Assembly (NCBI GenBank): GCA_030922375.1
Contig: JAVEPB010000026.1
Span: 1 to 47,355, forward strand
Length of the DNA stretch: 47,355 nt
Reading direction: 5' to 3'
From: a bacterium
GTDB lineage: Bacteria; UBA8248
Shown in pieces: positions 7,408 to 15,853 of the stretch. The notes under the pieces were generated by a model. That model saw only the letters and a list, made by a program, of their open reading frames with translations. It searched no databases and had not been told where the DNA came from. Both the position numbers and the translations under genes were made by a program. Within the stretch, counting starts at the first letter, position 1; the number at the start of each line of letters is the position of its first letter.

Positions 7408-8337
7408 CTATTTCGCCGCCATCGCCAGATAGGTCCTCTGGACATTGTACCGGTGGCGGCCGGTCATGACGGCGGCGTTGGGGTCGCCGGCCGGGAGCGA
7501 GAACCTCTCGCTCTGGACCACCCGGCCGAGGGTTTCCTCGAGCGAGCATCCCTCGCTGATGGCTTTCCGCACCCCGCCGGTCACCTCGCTGAAGTAGACG
7601 AGGTAGTCCCCGAGGAGCTCGGGCCCCGCGGGTGGCCTGTGGGCGGGGATGAGGGTTTCGATCTCTAGCCTCTGGACGAAGCGGGTGAGGGCGCCCAGGA
7701 AGGTGGCCGCGTCGGCTTCGAGGCCGAGGCCGAACATTCCGCCCGTCATGTTCCCCGTCCAGGCGGCCTTCGCCTCGGGGACATAGGTGATGGTGTCGCC
7801 GGGGGTGTTGGCGGGGCCAAAGTAGTGACACTCCACCACCCGGCCGCCCAGGTCGAGCCGGAGGTAGTCGTCGAACACGATATCGGGCAGCCGGAGCGTC
7901 ACCCCCTCGAATATTCTTGTATCGCCTCCCACGCACGGGGTCATGAAGGCGATCTCCTCGTCGAAATAGGGAACGATCTCGGCCGTGCGCCGGTGCTGGA
8001 CGACGAGCGTTTCGGCGGGGAAGGCGCAGTTTCCGAAGGTGTGGTCCCCGTGGTAGTTCGAGTTCACGAGGTAGAGGATGGGCTTGTCCGTCACCTCGCG
8101 AACGCGCTCCTGTATCTGCTTCGCCATCGGGACGCAGATGTGGGCGTCGATCACCAATACACCGCGATCGCCCATCACGAACCCGGCGTTGTCCACCCCC
8201 GGAATGGAGGAGAGCAGGGCATAGACGCCCGGCGCGAGTTCCCTGGTTTCGAGGCGGGCGCCGGTTGGGTTGAGCTTCCACACCGAAAAATCATCCGGAA
8301 AATCCGGCCAGGTTAAAAGCTTTATCTTGCCGGTCAT
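7408..8337 (-). CDS. MBL-fold protein with Asn-substituted metal ligands
   Basis: 309 residues; ATG preceded by a G-rich ribosome site. The MBL layout is clear: VDNAGFVMGDRGVLVIDAH, then NSNYHGDHTFGN, GPANTPGDT, TGNMTGG and LIPAHRPP. Canonical proteins of this type have H-x-H-x-D-H, a His in GPAHTPGD and an Asp in TGD. Here the first His, the second-motif His and the bridging Asp are all Asn, while HGDH and the final His stay. The pattern is regular (three ligands all changed to Asn), suggesting a modified metal site and not random decay. Function unknown. It shares its strand and a 73-bp gap with the alcohol dehydrogenase upstream, so the two may form an operon. Confidence 0.82.
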   Translation of the reverse strand: MTGKIKLLTWPDFPDDFSVWKLNPTGARLETRELAPGVYALLSSIPGVDNAGFVMGDRGVLVIDAHICVPMAKQIQERVREVTDKPILYLVNSNYHGDHTFGNCAFPAETLVVQHRRTAEIVPYFDEEIAFMTPCVGGDTRIFEGVTLRLPDIVFDDYLRLDLGGRVVECHYFGPANTPGDTITYVPEAKAAWTGNMTGGMFGLGLEADAATFLGALTRFVQRLEIETLIPAHRPPAGPELLGDYLVYFSEVTGGVRKAISEGCSLEETLGRVVQSERFSLPAGDPNAAVMTGRHRYNVQRTYLAMAAK

Positions 8338-8410
8338 CTCGATACCCCCTTTTCACTGAAACGGATCATCTGGCTACCCGCCTCGGGCCCGGCTGCGGCC
8401 CTTGGCGGAG

Positions 8411-9445
8411 TTAATCCATCACGATCGCCGCCCGCCCGGTGATGAGGCCGGCCTCGAGGCGGTCATGGACTTTTTCGGCTTCCTCGAGCTTGTAGATTTC
8501 GGTCACATGGGGCCAGACATCGCCGCGGCCGACGAGTTCGAGCGAGTCCATGATCTCTTGTTTGGTGAAGGAGCGGCTGCCGAGGAGTTCGAGTTCCTTC
8601 GCGAGCATTTCCCCGGCCGACACCCGGAAGGGTTCGGGGGTGTTGCCTCCCAGGGTGACGAGGCGGCCTCCCCGGCCGAGGGCCTTGGTCCCCGCCTCCA
8701 GGGTGGAGGGGGCCGATACGAAATCGATGGCGACATCGAGGCCCCGCCCTCCGGTGATCTCGGCCAGGGCCTCGGCCACGTCTTCCCTCGAAGCGTCGAT
8801 GACGGCCTCGGCTCCGAATTCCCGGCATTTTTCCAGCTTCTCGGGGAGGATATCGATGGCGACGACGCGGGCGTGGGCCCAACGGGCGAGCATGACCATG
8901 TGGATGCCGACCCCGCCCCCGGCGCCGAAGACGGCCACCGTTTCGAGGGGCTGGATACGAGCGCGGCGCACCACCTTGTATGGGGTGACGATGGCGTCGC
9001 AGATGACGGCGACCTCGGCCGGGTGGGTTTTGTAATCGAGGCTCTCCGGGATGGGAATGAAATTTCGGGCGGGCAGCTTGATGTACTCGGCGTAGCCGCC
9101 GTCCATGTGCCGCCCGACGAAACCCGCCAGGTTATCGCAGAGGGCCTCGCGGTCGGTCCGGCACCAATGGCAATGGCCGCACGTTAGATAGCAGTGCATG
9201 GTGACCGGATCGCCCTCGGAGAGCCGGGCCACGCCCTCGCCCACCGCCGTGATCTCGCCCAGGACCTCGTGGCCGATGATCACCGGATAATTCACCTGGG
9301 CGCGGCCCGCGCGGGCGTGGTGGATGGTGAGGCCCGAGCCGCAGGCGATCACCCGGGCGACGGCCTCGCCGGGGCCGGGAGTGGGGTCGGGGCGTTCCTC
9401 CATCACGAAGGGTGCGTTTTTTTCCTTAAGAACCATCGCTTTCAT
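8411..9445 (-). CDS. Zinc-dependent alcohol dehydrogenase (MDR family)
   Basis: 344 residues. The catalytic zinc ligands are C35 in ACGSG and H59-E60 in IIGHE. The structural zinc lobe has four Cys in CGHCHWCRTDREALC. The Rossmann core GAGGGVGIH is followed by VAIDILPEK, whose Asp favours NAD over NADP. Expected to oxidise an alcohol or reduce an aldehyde or ketone in the cytoplasm. The usual CxxCHTD loop is replaced by CGSGLTIHH, so the proton-relay residues differ from classical enzymes and substrate is hard to guess. Its start overlaps by four bases (ATGA) the stop of the upstream secreted protein gene, indicating translational coupling. Confidence 0.88.
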   Translation of the reverse strand: MKAMVLKEKNAPFVMEERPDPTPGPGEAVARVIACGSGLTIHHARAGRAQVNYPVIIGHEVLGEITAVGEGVARLSEGDPVTMHCYLTCGHCHWCRTDREALCDNLAGFVGRHMDGGYAEYIKLPARNFIPIPESLDYKTHPAEVAVICDAIVTPYKVVRRARIQPLETVAVFGAGGGVGIHMVMLARWAHARVVAIDILPEKLEKCREFGAEAVIDASREDVAEALAEITGGRGLDVAIDFVSAPSTLEAGTKALGRGGRLVTLGGNTPEPFRVSAGEMLAKELELLGSRSFTKQEIMDSLELVGRGDVWPHVTEIYKLEEAEKVHDRLEAGLITGRAAIVMD

Positions 9446-10215
9446 CGTGTTTCCCCTTTGAGTGCGTATAAACGGTTGAGAGGGCGGTCGCCGCCCGGCG
9501 CGGTGGGGCCTTTGACCAGCGGGTTTTCGACAGGCGGCCCTTTGACCAAAGGACCAAGCGGGTCGAGGCGGACCCGCCGCCCCTTTTTCAGTCCGAGGGC
9601 CAGCTTCTCCCCCCCGGCCGAGAAGGCTTTCCAGTGTTTGAGGCCCGTAAAAGTCGGCTCTCCGGTCAGGGCGTCGTCGGCGGGAAACTCAAGAAACACT
9701 TTCCATCCCCCATCGAGGGAGCCGAGAGCGAGCCCGTCCGTGCAGCATGGGAACCATCGGTGCCAGGTGCGGATCTCCCGCCCGCCGGGGGAAGCCTTGA
9801 AGAAGTCCCACTCGCTGTAGGGGTCGTCGAAGACCAGGACGCGGACGCCGTCGGGGTCGCCCCTCACCCGGAGGCGCATGACCGCGCTCCCGCCGTCGGG
9901 GTCGTTGGGCATATCGTGGACGATGAACAGGGAAAGGCCTTCTTTCGTGGTGACGAAAAACAGGTGCGAGGTGTCCGCCCGGAGCCGGGGGTGGGGGCCG
10001 TTGAAGGAGTAAAAGGAAACCTCTTCGTAGGAGTAGAACTCGCTGGCCGCCTTCTCCTTCTCGAAGTAGGGATCGATGTAGCCCAGAATGTTCCGGTCGA
10101 AATCACCCGCACCGGGGCGGGATTCCTGGGCGACGCGGATGCGGGCGGCGCCGGCCGGGGCGGCCGGGAGGACGAACACCCCGAGCAGGAGAATCAGGAA
10201 AGCGGATTTTTTCAT
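9442..10215 (-). CDS. Secreted protein of unknown function with Pro-rich tail repeats
   Basis: 257 residues with a signal peptide (about 1-23, ending PAGAARI). No catalytic family recognised. The mature part is beta-rich and aromatic, with two adjacent Cys in WFPCCTDG. The last 40 residues contain a repeated Pro-rich motif (LGPLVKGPPVENPLVKGPTAP, shown once in shortened form as PLVKGP twice). The stop overlaps the alcohol dehydrogenase start as ATGA. An exported protein coupled to a cytoplasmic dehydrogenase is unusual; co-translation may set their ratio without implying a common pathway. Confidence 0.7.
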   Translation of the reverse strand: MKKSAFLILLLGVFVLPAAPAGAARIRVAQESRPGAGDFDRNILGYIDPYFEKEKAASEFYSYEEVSFYSFNGPHPRLRADTSHLFFVTTKEGLSLFIVHDMPNDPDGGSAVMRLRVRGDPDGVRVLVFDDPYSEWDFFKASPGGREIRTWHRWFPCCTDGLALGSLDGGWKVFLEFPADDALTGEPTFTGLKHWKAFSAGGEKLALGLKKGRRVRLDPLGPLVKGPPVENPLVKGPTAPGGDRPLNRLYALKGETR

Positions 10216-10331
10216 CTCCCGGCCTTCTTTGATCGAAATGGATGGGTTAGCATTGCGATTCTAACACAGGGGGGCGGCGGGTTCCGGTGCGCGGAGCCGC
10301 CGCGGCACTTATTCATTTCTGAATTAGGAGA

Positions 10332-11555
10332 ATGAGGAAAATGGTGGATCTCGGCGATCACGGTTTGATGGGAGTGGACTGGGAGGAGCGAATCGATTTC
10401 GGAAGGATGCGCAGGGAGCGCCTCCAGCGGGCGAAGGACGCGCTAAACGCATCGGACGTTGACGCTCTCTTCGTTTTCCGGACGGAGGACTGCCGCTACC
10501 TGACGGGGTTCCGGTCCCACCTGCATCCGACGGCCTCGCTCGGCATGGCGGCCTGCGTCCTCGCCAAGGGAGGCGAACCCTATATCTTCAGCATGGACGA
10601 CGACCATGTTCACGCCCGGATGACCTGGCTCGATTCCGAGCAGATTCAGAAGCGGGCGAACCTCCGCGACATCTCGGCGGTTCGGGACTGGGCCAACCGG
10701 GTGGAAGGTCTTATCGGCAACCTCGACGGAAAAAAGGTGGGCGTCGATCTCTGGAGTCCGTCCATCGAGGCGCGCATCAAGGAGGCCTTCCCCAAGACCG
10801 AATTCGTGGACGGCTACGAGGTCTTGATGAAAGCGAAGGTCATCAAGACCCGGGACGAGATCCAGTGCCTCAAGGCGGCGACGGTGTTCACCGAGGCGGC
10901 GATGGAGGCCGCCCTCGATTTCCTGAAGCCGGGAGTGAAGGAGTGCGAGGTGCTCTCCGTCGCCTGGCAGACGATGACCGCCCTCGGCAGCGAGTGGACC
11001 CAGTGCGCCAACATCGTCTGCTCGGGCCCCTACACTGCGCCCTACCGGCGGCTGACCTCGGATCGCATCATCCGCACGGGCGACCCCGTCATCATCGATA
11101 TCGGCGCCTGCTTCAACGGCTACTGGGGCGACTTCACCCGGACCTGGATCTGTGGCGACATCGCCCCGACCGCAGAGCAGATCGAGTGGCACATGAACAG
11201 CTATAACGCGGTGTGGGACTCGTGCGGGGCCTCGAAGGTGGGCAACACCACCCTCGACGTCTACAAGGCGGCCGAGCCCTATGTCCTCGACAGCCTGGGG
11301 CACGGCTCGGGCACTAACCCCTGGGAGCTTCCCTACTTCAGCCCGGCGGCCTACGACGATCCCCTCGAGCTCGAGGCGGGGATGACCTTCAACCTAGAGC
11401 CCTACGCGGGCAAGGTGGGCGTCGGCGGCTTCCGGCTGGAGAACAACGTCGTCGTGACCAATGAGGGGCCTGACATCTACACGCCCTATCCCTACGACGA
11501 GCGCCTCGTTACCGACGTTCACCCTCTCGACACCTCGACCGGGCGGACTCGCTAG
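10332..11555 (+). CDS. M24 family metallopeptidase / creatinase-like hydrolase
   Basis: 407 residues; ATG 10332 follows AGGAG (a second ATG lies three codons later). The N-terminal creatinase-type domain (FVFRTEDCRYLTGF) leads into the pita-bread domain with all five metal ligands: Asp in IIDIGACF, Asp in GDFTRT, His in LGHGSG, Glu in FNLEPYAG and Glu in GFRLENNVVV. The family includes Xaa-Pro peptidases, creatinase and DMSP lyase DddP. The FNLEPYAG and GHGSGTNPWE segments deviate from plain aminopeptidase P, so a non-peptide substrate is possible. It is a single gene ended by a strong terminator. Confidence 0.87.
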   Translation: MRKMVDLGDHGLMGVDWEERIDFGRMRRERLQRAKDALNASDVDALFVFRTEDCRYLTGFRSHLHPTASLGMAACVLAKGGEPYIFSMDDDHVHARMTWLDSEQIQKRANLRDISAVRDWANRVEGLIGNLDGKKVGVDLWSPSIEARIKEAFPKTEFVDGYEVLMKAKVIKTRDEIQCLKAATVFTEAAMEAALDFLKPGVKECEVLSVAWQTMTALGSEWTQCANIVCSGPYTAPYRRLTSDRIIRTGDPVIIDIGACFNGYWGDFTRTWICGDIAPTAEQIEWHMNSYNAVWDSCGASKVGNTTLDVYKAAEPYVLDSLGHGSGTNPWELPYFSPAAYDDPLELEAGMTFNLEPYAGKVGVGGFRLENNVVVTNEGPDIYTPYPYDERLVTDVHPLDTSTGRTR

Positions 11556-11572
11556 CGGAAATTTGGGCAAAT

Positions 11573-11605
11573 AAAGAGGGGGAGCCATCGGCTCCCCCTC
11601 TTTTT
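11573..11605 (+). terminator. Strong terminator, probably bidirectional
   Basis: AAAGAGGGGGAGCC (11573-11586) and GGCTCCCCCTCTTT form a 14-bp stem with the loop ATC, followed by TTTTT. It lies between convergent genes ending at 11555 and 11627 and can serve both. Confidence 0.9.
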
Positions 11606-11626
11606 AGTCTTTTGTCGGGCCGCGCG

Positions 11627-12208
11627 CTAATCCTCCGTGCGCTCGACGTCGTCGTCCCCGGCCAGATCGTCCTCGGAGCGAATCGGAAAGTCTACCTGGC
11701 CGTACACCGGCCCCTCGGCGAGGGCCACGGGCGGAACGAATTTGTCCTTTGGACCGAAGGGGTCGAGGATGAACTCGAAGGTTTTCGAGTTGCTCATGTT
11801 CCCGGCACGGTCCTCCACGTGCACCTCGGCGGTGCCGTAGATGACACCCGTTTGGGTGCTGGTGCTGGCGAGCGTCGTCCAGGTCAGGATGGCTCCCTGG
11901 ATCTTCCTCACCGGGCGCTTGAGCAAAAGAGGGAGGGCGATGTAGCTATCGCCCAGCTGGGAAAAAGAGACATAAATCTTGTCCACGTCGCCGTCCGGGT
12001 CCGAGGCGCGGATGTAAATCTTCCACAACTCGCCGATGCCGATTTCCTTCTGGGCGGAGACCGCCTCGATGACGGGCTCGTGGGCCTTGCCGACCGGCCC
12101 CTCCTGGGGCGGAAGAAGAAACGGAAGAAACGCTTTGGCCGAACCGGCGGCCAGAAGAAATATCGACGCTCCCAACACCGAGGAGCGAAGAGTGGTTTTA
12201 AAAGTCAT
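11627..12208 (-). CDS. Exported protein of unknown function, Ig-like region
   Basis: ATG at 12208 follows GGAGGTGAAAA; an upstream in-frame ATG at 12253 lacks a ribosome site. 193 residues with a signal peptide (1-26, ending GSAKAF). The middle (ASDPDGDVDKIYVSF to AEVHVEDRAGN) has the Asp-rich turns and alternating strands of a calcium-binding Ig-like or cadherin-like module, with DRAGNMSNS at the usual end. The C-terminal 30 residues are acidic. No enzyme signature. Probably an extracellular or envelope protein. Single gene, sharing the terminator at 11573. Confidence 0.7.
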   Translation of the reverse strand: MTFKTTLRSSVLGASIFLLAAGSAKAFLPFLLPPQEGPVGKAHEPVIEAVSAQKEIGIGELWKIYIRASDPDGDVDKIYVSFSQLGDSYIALPLLLKRPVRKIQGAILTWTTLASTSTQTGVIYGTAEVHVEDRAGNMSNSKTFEFILDPFGPKDKFVPPVALAEGPVYGQVDFPIRSEDDLAGDDDVERTED

Positions 12209-12586
12209 TTTTTCACCTCCATCCCAATCGTCCAGCGGCAAAACTCCGAACACACGTCATTAGACACCAAATCCGGGCTGAATGTTCCATCATTTTGACG
12301 ATTTAAAGTGGCCCGTCTCTCAATTTCGCCTTTTTCACCCGAAATCCGGCCTGGCGGCCTCCCTATTATGTCAAACAACCGGGCGGCCGGGTTGATTTCA
12401 CGAAAACTGCACAAAACGCCGAAAATAGCGAGCGTAACCCCGGAGATGACGGAATCCGACGCAGCCCCTGCCGTTGCCCGCCGGCGGCGGTTCGGCTAGG
12501 TTTGGGGCGTCAGGAAACGAACCGGCCCGCCAGCGGGCCTTCCCTTTTGCCGGAATCCCCATGCCGGAATCGAGGACGAGCCGACC
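12209..12586. other. 378-bp intergenic region between divergent genes
   Basis: It must hold the promoters of the exported protein gene (minus) and moaB (plus). A 7-bp inverted repeat, GGCCCGC / GCGGGCC at 12524-12539 followed by TTCCCTTTT, resembles a weak terminator or leader hairpin just before moaB. I looked for a molybdenum-cofactor riboswitch but cannot support one by eye. An open frame at 12308-12499 has no ribosome site and no recognisable protein. Confidence 0.4.
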
Positions 12587-13144
12587 ATGAGCCAGGGCCC
12601 ATCTCGCGATGAAGTCGCCGCCGCCGCGGAGAAGAAAACCTTTGAAGAACATCGGGCCGAGGGCCCGGACGCCGTCGTCTGCGTCGTCGTCACGGTGAGC
12701 GACACGCGCACCGGGGAGACCGACACGAGCGGAAAACTCATCGCCAACATGCTCGCCGACCACGGCCACCGGGTCGCCTTCACCCGAATCGTCAAGGACG
12801 ATGCCGGCCAGATACGCGGAGCGTTCGAGGAGGCCTGCGGCGACCCCGAGGTCCAGGTCGTCATCACCAACGGCGGGACCGGCATCACCCCCCGCGACAC
12901 GACCTACGACGTCGCCCTCTCGATGATCGAAAAGGAGATGCCCGGCTTCGGCGAGTTGTTCCGCTACCTGAGCTATCTCGACATCGGCACCGCATCGATC
13001 CTCACCCGCGCCACCGCCGGCACTTGCCGGGGCACTATCATCATGACCCTTCCCGGCTCCGGGAACGCTTGCCGCACCGGTATGGAGAAGATCATTCTCC
13101 CCGAAATCAGCCACATGGTCCGCGAGGTGCTGAAAAAGGGTTGA
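12587..13144 (+). CDS. moaB: Molybdopterin adenylyltransferase-family protein (MoaB/Mog)
   Basis: 185 residues. After a charged leader of about 25 residues, the MoCF fold appears: VCVVVTVSDTRTGETDTSGK, then ITNGGTGITPRDTTYD, the family signature, and a Gly/Pro-rich MTLPGSGNAC loop near the C-terminus. The family adenylylates molybdopterin before metal insertion in cofactor synthesis. Bacterial MoaB itself is often inactive and Mog does the work, so assignment within the family is uncertain. No other cofactor gene is nearby. The last 25 bases of this gene region recur at 14257-14281. Confidence 0.87.
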   Translation: MSQGPSRDEVAAAAEKKTFEEHRAEGPDAVVCVVVTVSDTRTGETDTSGKLIANMLADHGHRVAFTRIVKDDAGQIRGAFEEACGDPEVQVVITNGGTGITPRDTTYDVALSMIEKEMPGFGELFRYLSYLDIGTASILTRATAGTCRGTIIMTLPGSGNACRTGMEKIILPEISHMVREVLKKG

Positions 13145-13544
13145 GGGGAGGGCCCTCCGGCCCGGTCACAGCGGTGGAGAAGGCGGTGCAGTGATGATGA
13201 AACTCCGGCGGGGCGGTAAAGATTGACGCCCATTTTGCTTGTGATGGCTTTTTTTTCCTGTCCGTGGCGGTTTTGCCTTCCCCTATCCCCAGTGGATGTG
13301 CATTTCGCCAGGTTTTTTTTAAAAAATCCCGTTTTTTTCCTCTTTTGTAACGCCCAACGGATTAAACACTTGCCCCCCCTGTCCTGAAACCGGACACCTC
13401 GGAATCGGATTGAATATATTTTTATTGTCGGGATTTTGTGAAGTCGTGCGAAATCCTGGCATGTGCCTTGCTCTTTTACTACCCGAAATGAAATTGCACG
13501 AATCACCCATTGCCAATCAGGCAATCTTTAAGGAGGGTCCACAG
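13145..13544. other. 400-bp intergenic region, AT-rich toward the 3' side
   Basis: The first 60 bases are GC-rich and include the palindrome GAGGGCCCTC close to the moaB stop but no T-run. From 13240 on, poly-T tracts (13247-13256, 13311-13320, 13330-13337) and AT-rich stretches follow, with a small repeat GTCC/GGAC at about 13381-13395. It probably contains the promoter of the exported protein at 13545; I cannot fix the boxes. Confidence 0.4.
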
Positions 13545-14198
13545 ATGTTGAAGAGAACCGCAGTATTCCTGATAGCCGCCGCCTTTGCTCTTTCCTCGCC
13601 CGCGCTCGCCGCCAAGGGTGCGCCCGGCGGCGTTCCCTTTGAAAACCTTCAGGGCCAGATCGATGGCAACTCGGCCGATATCAGCGCGCTCGATGAGAAG
13701 ATAGGCGCCAACACCCATGACATCGAGGATTTGCAGGAACAGATTGACGGCCATTCGGAAGCCGGTGTTGGCGGCCGGGGAATCGGCGTAATCATGAATG
13801 CCGAGGGTAAAAAGGTCGCCGATGCCTTGGCCATCGCCAAAATCTACAACCTGCAAGCCTTGATCAGCGCGAAAGGCATGAATGGCATCATCCTGTTTAG
13901 GGGCGCCGATACGGTAAACGGCATGTCGGGGGGCACGCTTTATTACAAGTCGGAGGGATGCGCCGGCGCTCCCTTTGTCGAAACGAGGACTCTCCTCGGG
14001 GGAAGCGCGATCATGAAAGAGGGTGTCTACGTCAGCGAGCGTGTGCCCGAGGAGCGCATGACTTTGCTTTCCAGGAATTCGAACGGGTCTTGTCAAAATT
14101 ATAGCTTCCATGTCCCTGTCGCACCGGCGAGGTTCATGGGAACGGCGAGCGAGCTGGGGCTGGACAGAAAACCATTCAGGCTCATTTTCGCACATTAA
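13545..14198 (+). CDS. Exported protein of unknown function with a short heptad region
   Basis: ATG 13545 follows AAGGAGGG; 217 residues. Signal peptide 1-22 (ending ALAAK). Residues 31-66 show two similar segments, each ending in the pattern LQxQIDG (LQGQIDGNSAD and LQEQIDGHSEA) with spaced hydrophobics, suggesting a short coiled coil that may oligomerise. The rest is a small beta-rich domain with Cys at ASEGCAG-like and GSCQNY positions, which could form a disulfide. No family recognised. It is flanked by AT-rich DNA and by a duplicated end of moaB, which hints at insertion into this place. Confidence 0.7.
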   Translation: MLKRTAVFLIAAAFALSSPALAAKGAPGGVPFENLQGQIDGNSADISALDEKIGANTHDIEDLQEQIDGHSEAGVGGRGIGVIMNAEGKKVADALAIAKIYNLQALISAKGMNGIILFRGADTVNGMSGGTLYYKSEGCAGAPFVETRTLLGGSAIMKEGVYVSERVPEERMTLLSRNSNGSCQNYSFHVPVAPARFMGTASELGLDRKPFRLIFAH

Positions 14199-14220
14199 AA
14201 TTTCATGCGGCCTGACGTGA

Positions 14221-14250
14221 GGGGGCCTCTCCGGAGGCCCCCCGTTTTTT
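14221..14250 (+). terminator. Rho-independent terminator
   Basis: GGGGGCCTC (14221-14229) pairs perfectly with GAGGCCCCC (14234-14242) around the loop TCCG, followed by six T at 14245-14250. It ends the exported protein gene. Confidence 0.92.
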
Positions 14251-14256
14251 GCGCGG

Positions 14257-14281
14257 GCGAGGTGTTGAAAAAGGGTTGAGG
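14257..14281 (+). repeat. Duplicate of the moaB 3' end
   Basis: These 25 bases match 13122-13146 at 24 positions. The copy at 13122 is the true end of moaB, coding E-V-L-K-K-G and stop; the second copy keeps the same reading (GAG GTG TTG AAA AAG GGT TGA) but has no gene before it. The exported protein gene and its terminator lie between the copies. Confidence 0.75.
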
Positions 14282-14292
14282 CGGCGAGCCGT

Positions 14293-15174
14293 CTACCTCG
14301 TCAGCGCGAGTATAACCAGCCCCGCCGCGACGAGGGAGGCGCCGATCAGCTTCTGGCGCTGTCCGCTTTCCTTCAGGAGGAAGACGCCGAGCCCTGCGGC
14401 GAGAATAACGCTCACCCCCCGGGCCGCGACGACGTAGCTCACCTTGCTCATTTGAAGGGCGAACAATAACAGACCGTAGGACCCCATCATGAACGCGCCG
14501 GCTAACAGGACGTTGAATATCGATTTCCCGTCTTTGAAGTTCGACCGGACAAGGGCGGCGCGCGGGCCCGTAAGGTAAACGGGGGCGAGGAGCAAGCAGG
14601 TCAATACGAACATGAGGTAAATGTAAATTTCAGGGGATACCCGGGTGACGCCCACTTTGTCCACGACGGAATAGAGGGCCGTCATCATTCCCGTGGCCAG
14701 TGCCCACCGGACGGCGGCCCCGCTCCCCCGCCGGAAGGGGAGGCGCCAGCCGCCCCCCTCCCCGGGCTCGAGGTGGGAGACGAATATTCCGCCGACAACG
14801 AGAAAAATCGCCAGGCCGCCCGCCGGGGATATCCGCTCGCCCAGGAAAAGGGCCGCCGTTCCGGCCGTCATGAGAGGGGCCGAGCCCCTCGCCAGCGGAT
14901 AGACCTTTGAGAGTTCCCCGGTCCGGTAGGCGATTCCCAGAGTGGAAATATAGAACGCATGGAGAATTCCGGTAGCCAGGATATAGATCCATGCGTCCGG
15001 CGCGAAGCGGGCGCCCGGGAGCCGGTGGAGGAAGATCGGGGCATAGACGAGAAGCGAGGCGGTCATCACGCACCAAATCATGGCGGGCGGGTCTTCGTTT
15101 TCCTTGGCGAAGTAGTTCCAGCTTGCGTGCAGGAGAGCCGATATCAGGACGAGACCGAGCGGGATGAGGTCCAA
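14293..15174 (-). CDS. EamA/DMT-family transporter
   Basis: 293 residues from a TTG start preceded by GGAGAG. About ten hydrophobic segments arranged as two EamA halves: the first begins LVLISALLHASWNYFAK, a typical EamA opening, and the second begins near ALATGMMTALYSVVDKVG. The end of each half carries the LGERISP and LLKESGQRQK motifs (L-x-E before the last helix). The family moves small metabolites, mostly exporting amino acids or sugars; the substrate is unknown. Inner membrane. It converges on the gene to its left and diverges from coaD. Confidence 0.87.
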   Translation of the reverse strand: MDLIPLGLVLISALLHASWNYFAKENEDPPAMIWCVMTASLLVYAPIFLHRLPGARFAPDAWIYILATGILHAFYISTLGIAYRTGELSKVYPLARGSAPLMTAGTAALFLGERISPAGGLAIFLVVGGIFVSHLEPGEGGGWRLPFRRGSGAAVRWALATGMMTALYSVVDKVGVTRVSPEIYIYLMFVLTCLLLAPVYLTGPRAALVRSNFKDGKSIFNVLLAGAFMMGSYGLLLFALQMSKVSYVVAARGVSVILAAGLGVFLLKESGQRQKLIGASLVAAGLVILALTR

Positions 15175-15248
15175 GGTAAAATCTCTCCGGGGGAAGGGGA
15201 ATCGGCGTTGCGGCTCCGAGGGGGCGTTCGTTCAGGGGCACCGGCAAG

Positions 15249-15278
15249 TTGACACAACGCTCGGGAAAAGACTAGTTT
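15249..15278 (+). promoter_or_regulatory. Candidate sigma-70 promoter for coaD
   Basis: A perfect -35 hexamer TTGACA (15249-15254) is followed after 18 bases by TAGTTT (15273-15278), a weak -10. It lies 67 bp before the coaD start, on the correct strand. Confidence 0.4.
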
Positions 15279-15345
15279 GCCCCGTTTCCGGTATGAGATT
15301 TTAAATCCCCGATCCGCTCGAATCACGGAAAAGGTCTGAAATCAT

Positions 15346-15837
15346 ATGGTGCGTCAGGCGGTCTATCCCGGAACCTTCGATCCTCCCACGAACGGGCATA
15401 TCGACGTTATCCAGCGGAGCCTCCGGATTTTCGACAAGGTGTTCGTCGCCGTTACGCTGAACCCGGACAAGAGCCCGCTCTTCTCCTTCGAGGAGCGGAA
15501 ACGGTTTTTTCTCGACGAGTTGGGGGACTTCGAGAATCTCGAAATCGTGGGGTTCGAGAAGCGGCTCCTGGTCGATTTCGCCGGCGATCTCGGGGTAAAC
15601 GTCATTATTCGCGGCATGCGGGCGGTGAGCGATTTCGACTACGAATTCCAGATGACGCTCATGAACCGGCAGCTCAACGACAAGATCGAGACCCTGTTCC
15701 TGATGCCCAGCGAGCAGTACAGTTTCCTCAGTTCGAGTCTCGTCAAGGAAGTTGCCTCATTCGGCGGCGACGTGAGCCACCTCGTTCCCTCGAAAGTGTT
15801 CGAGGCGCTCACCGGTCGCTTCAAACCATCCAACTAG
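15346..15837 (+). CDS. coaD: Phosphopantetheine adenylyltransferase
   Basis: 163 residues, the usual length. It begins with the nucleotidyltransferase motif AVYPGTFDPPTNGHIDVI (the T/HxGH signature), has IIRGMRAVSDFDYE in the middle and SSSLVKEVASFGG near the end, all diagnostic of CoaD. It transfers AMP from ATP to 4'-phosphopantetheine to give dephospho-CoA, the fourth step of coenzyme A synthesis in the cytoplasm. It starts the operon with the aminotransferase gene 16 bp downstream. No clear ribosome site before the ATG, but the family match fixes the start. Confidence 0.95.
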   Translation: MVRQAVYPGTFDPPTNGHIDVIQRSLRIFDKVFVAVTLNPDKSPLFSFEERKRFFLDELGDFENLEIVGFEKRLLVDFAGDLGVNVIIRGMRAVSDFDYEFQMTLMNRQLNDKIETLFLMPSEQYSFLSSSLVKEVASFGGDVSHLVPSKVFEALTGRFKPSN

Positions 15838-15853
15838 GTCCGGGAGTCCTCTC

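Noticed and set aside
12308..12499. Possible 62-codon small protein
   Set aside because: No ribosome site, no family and no codon bias; only a weak hairpin after it.
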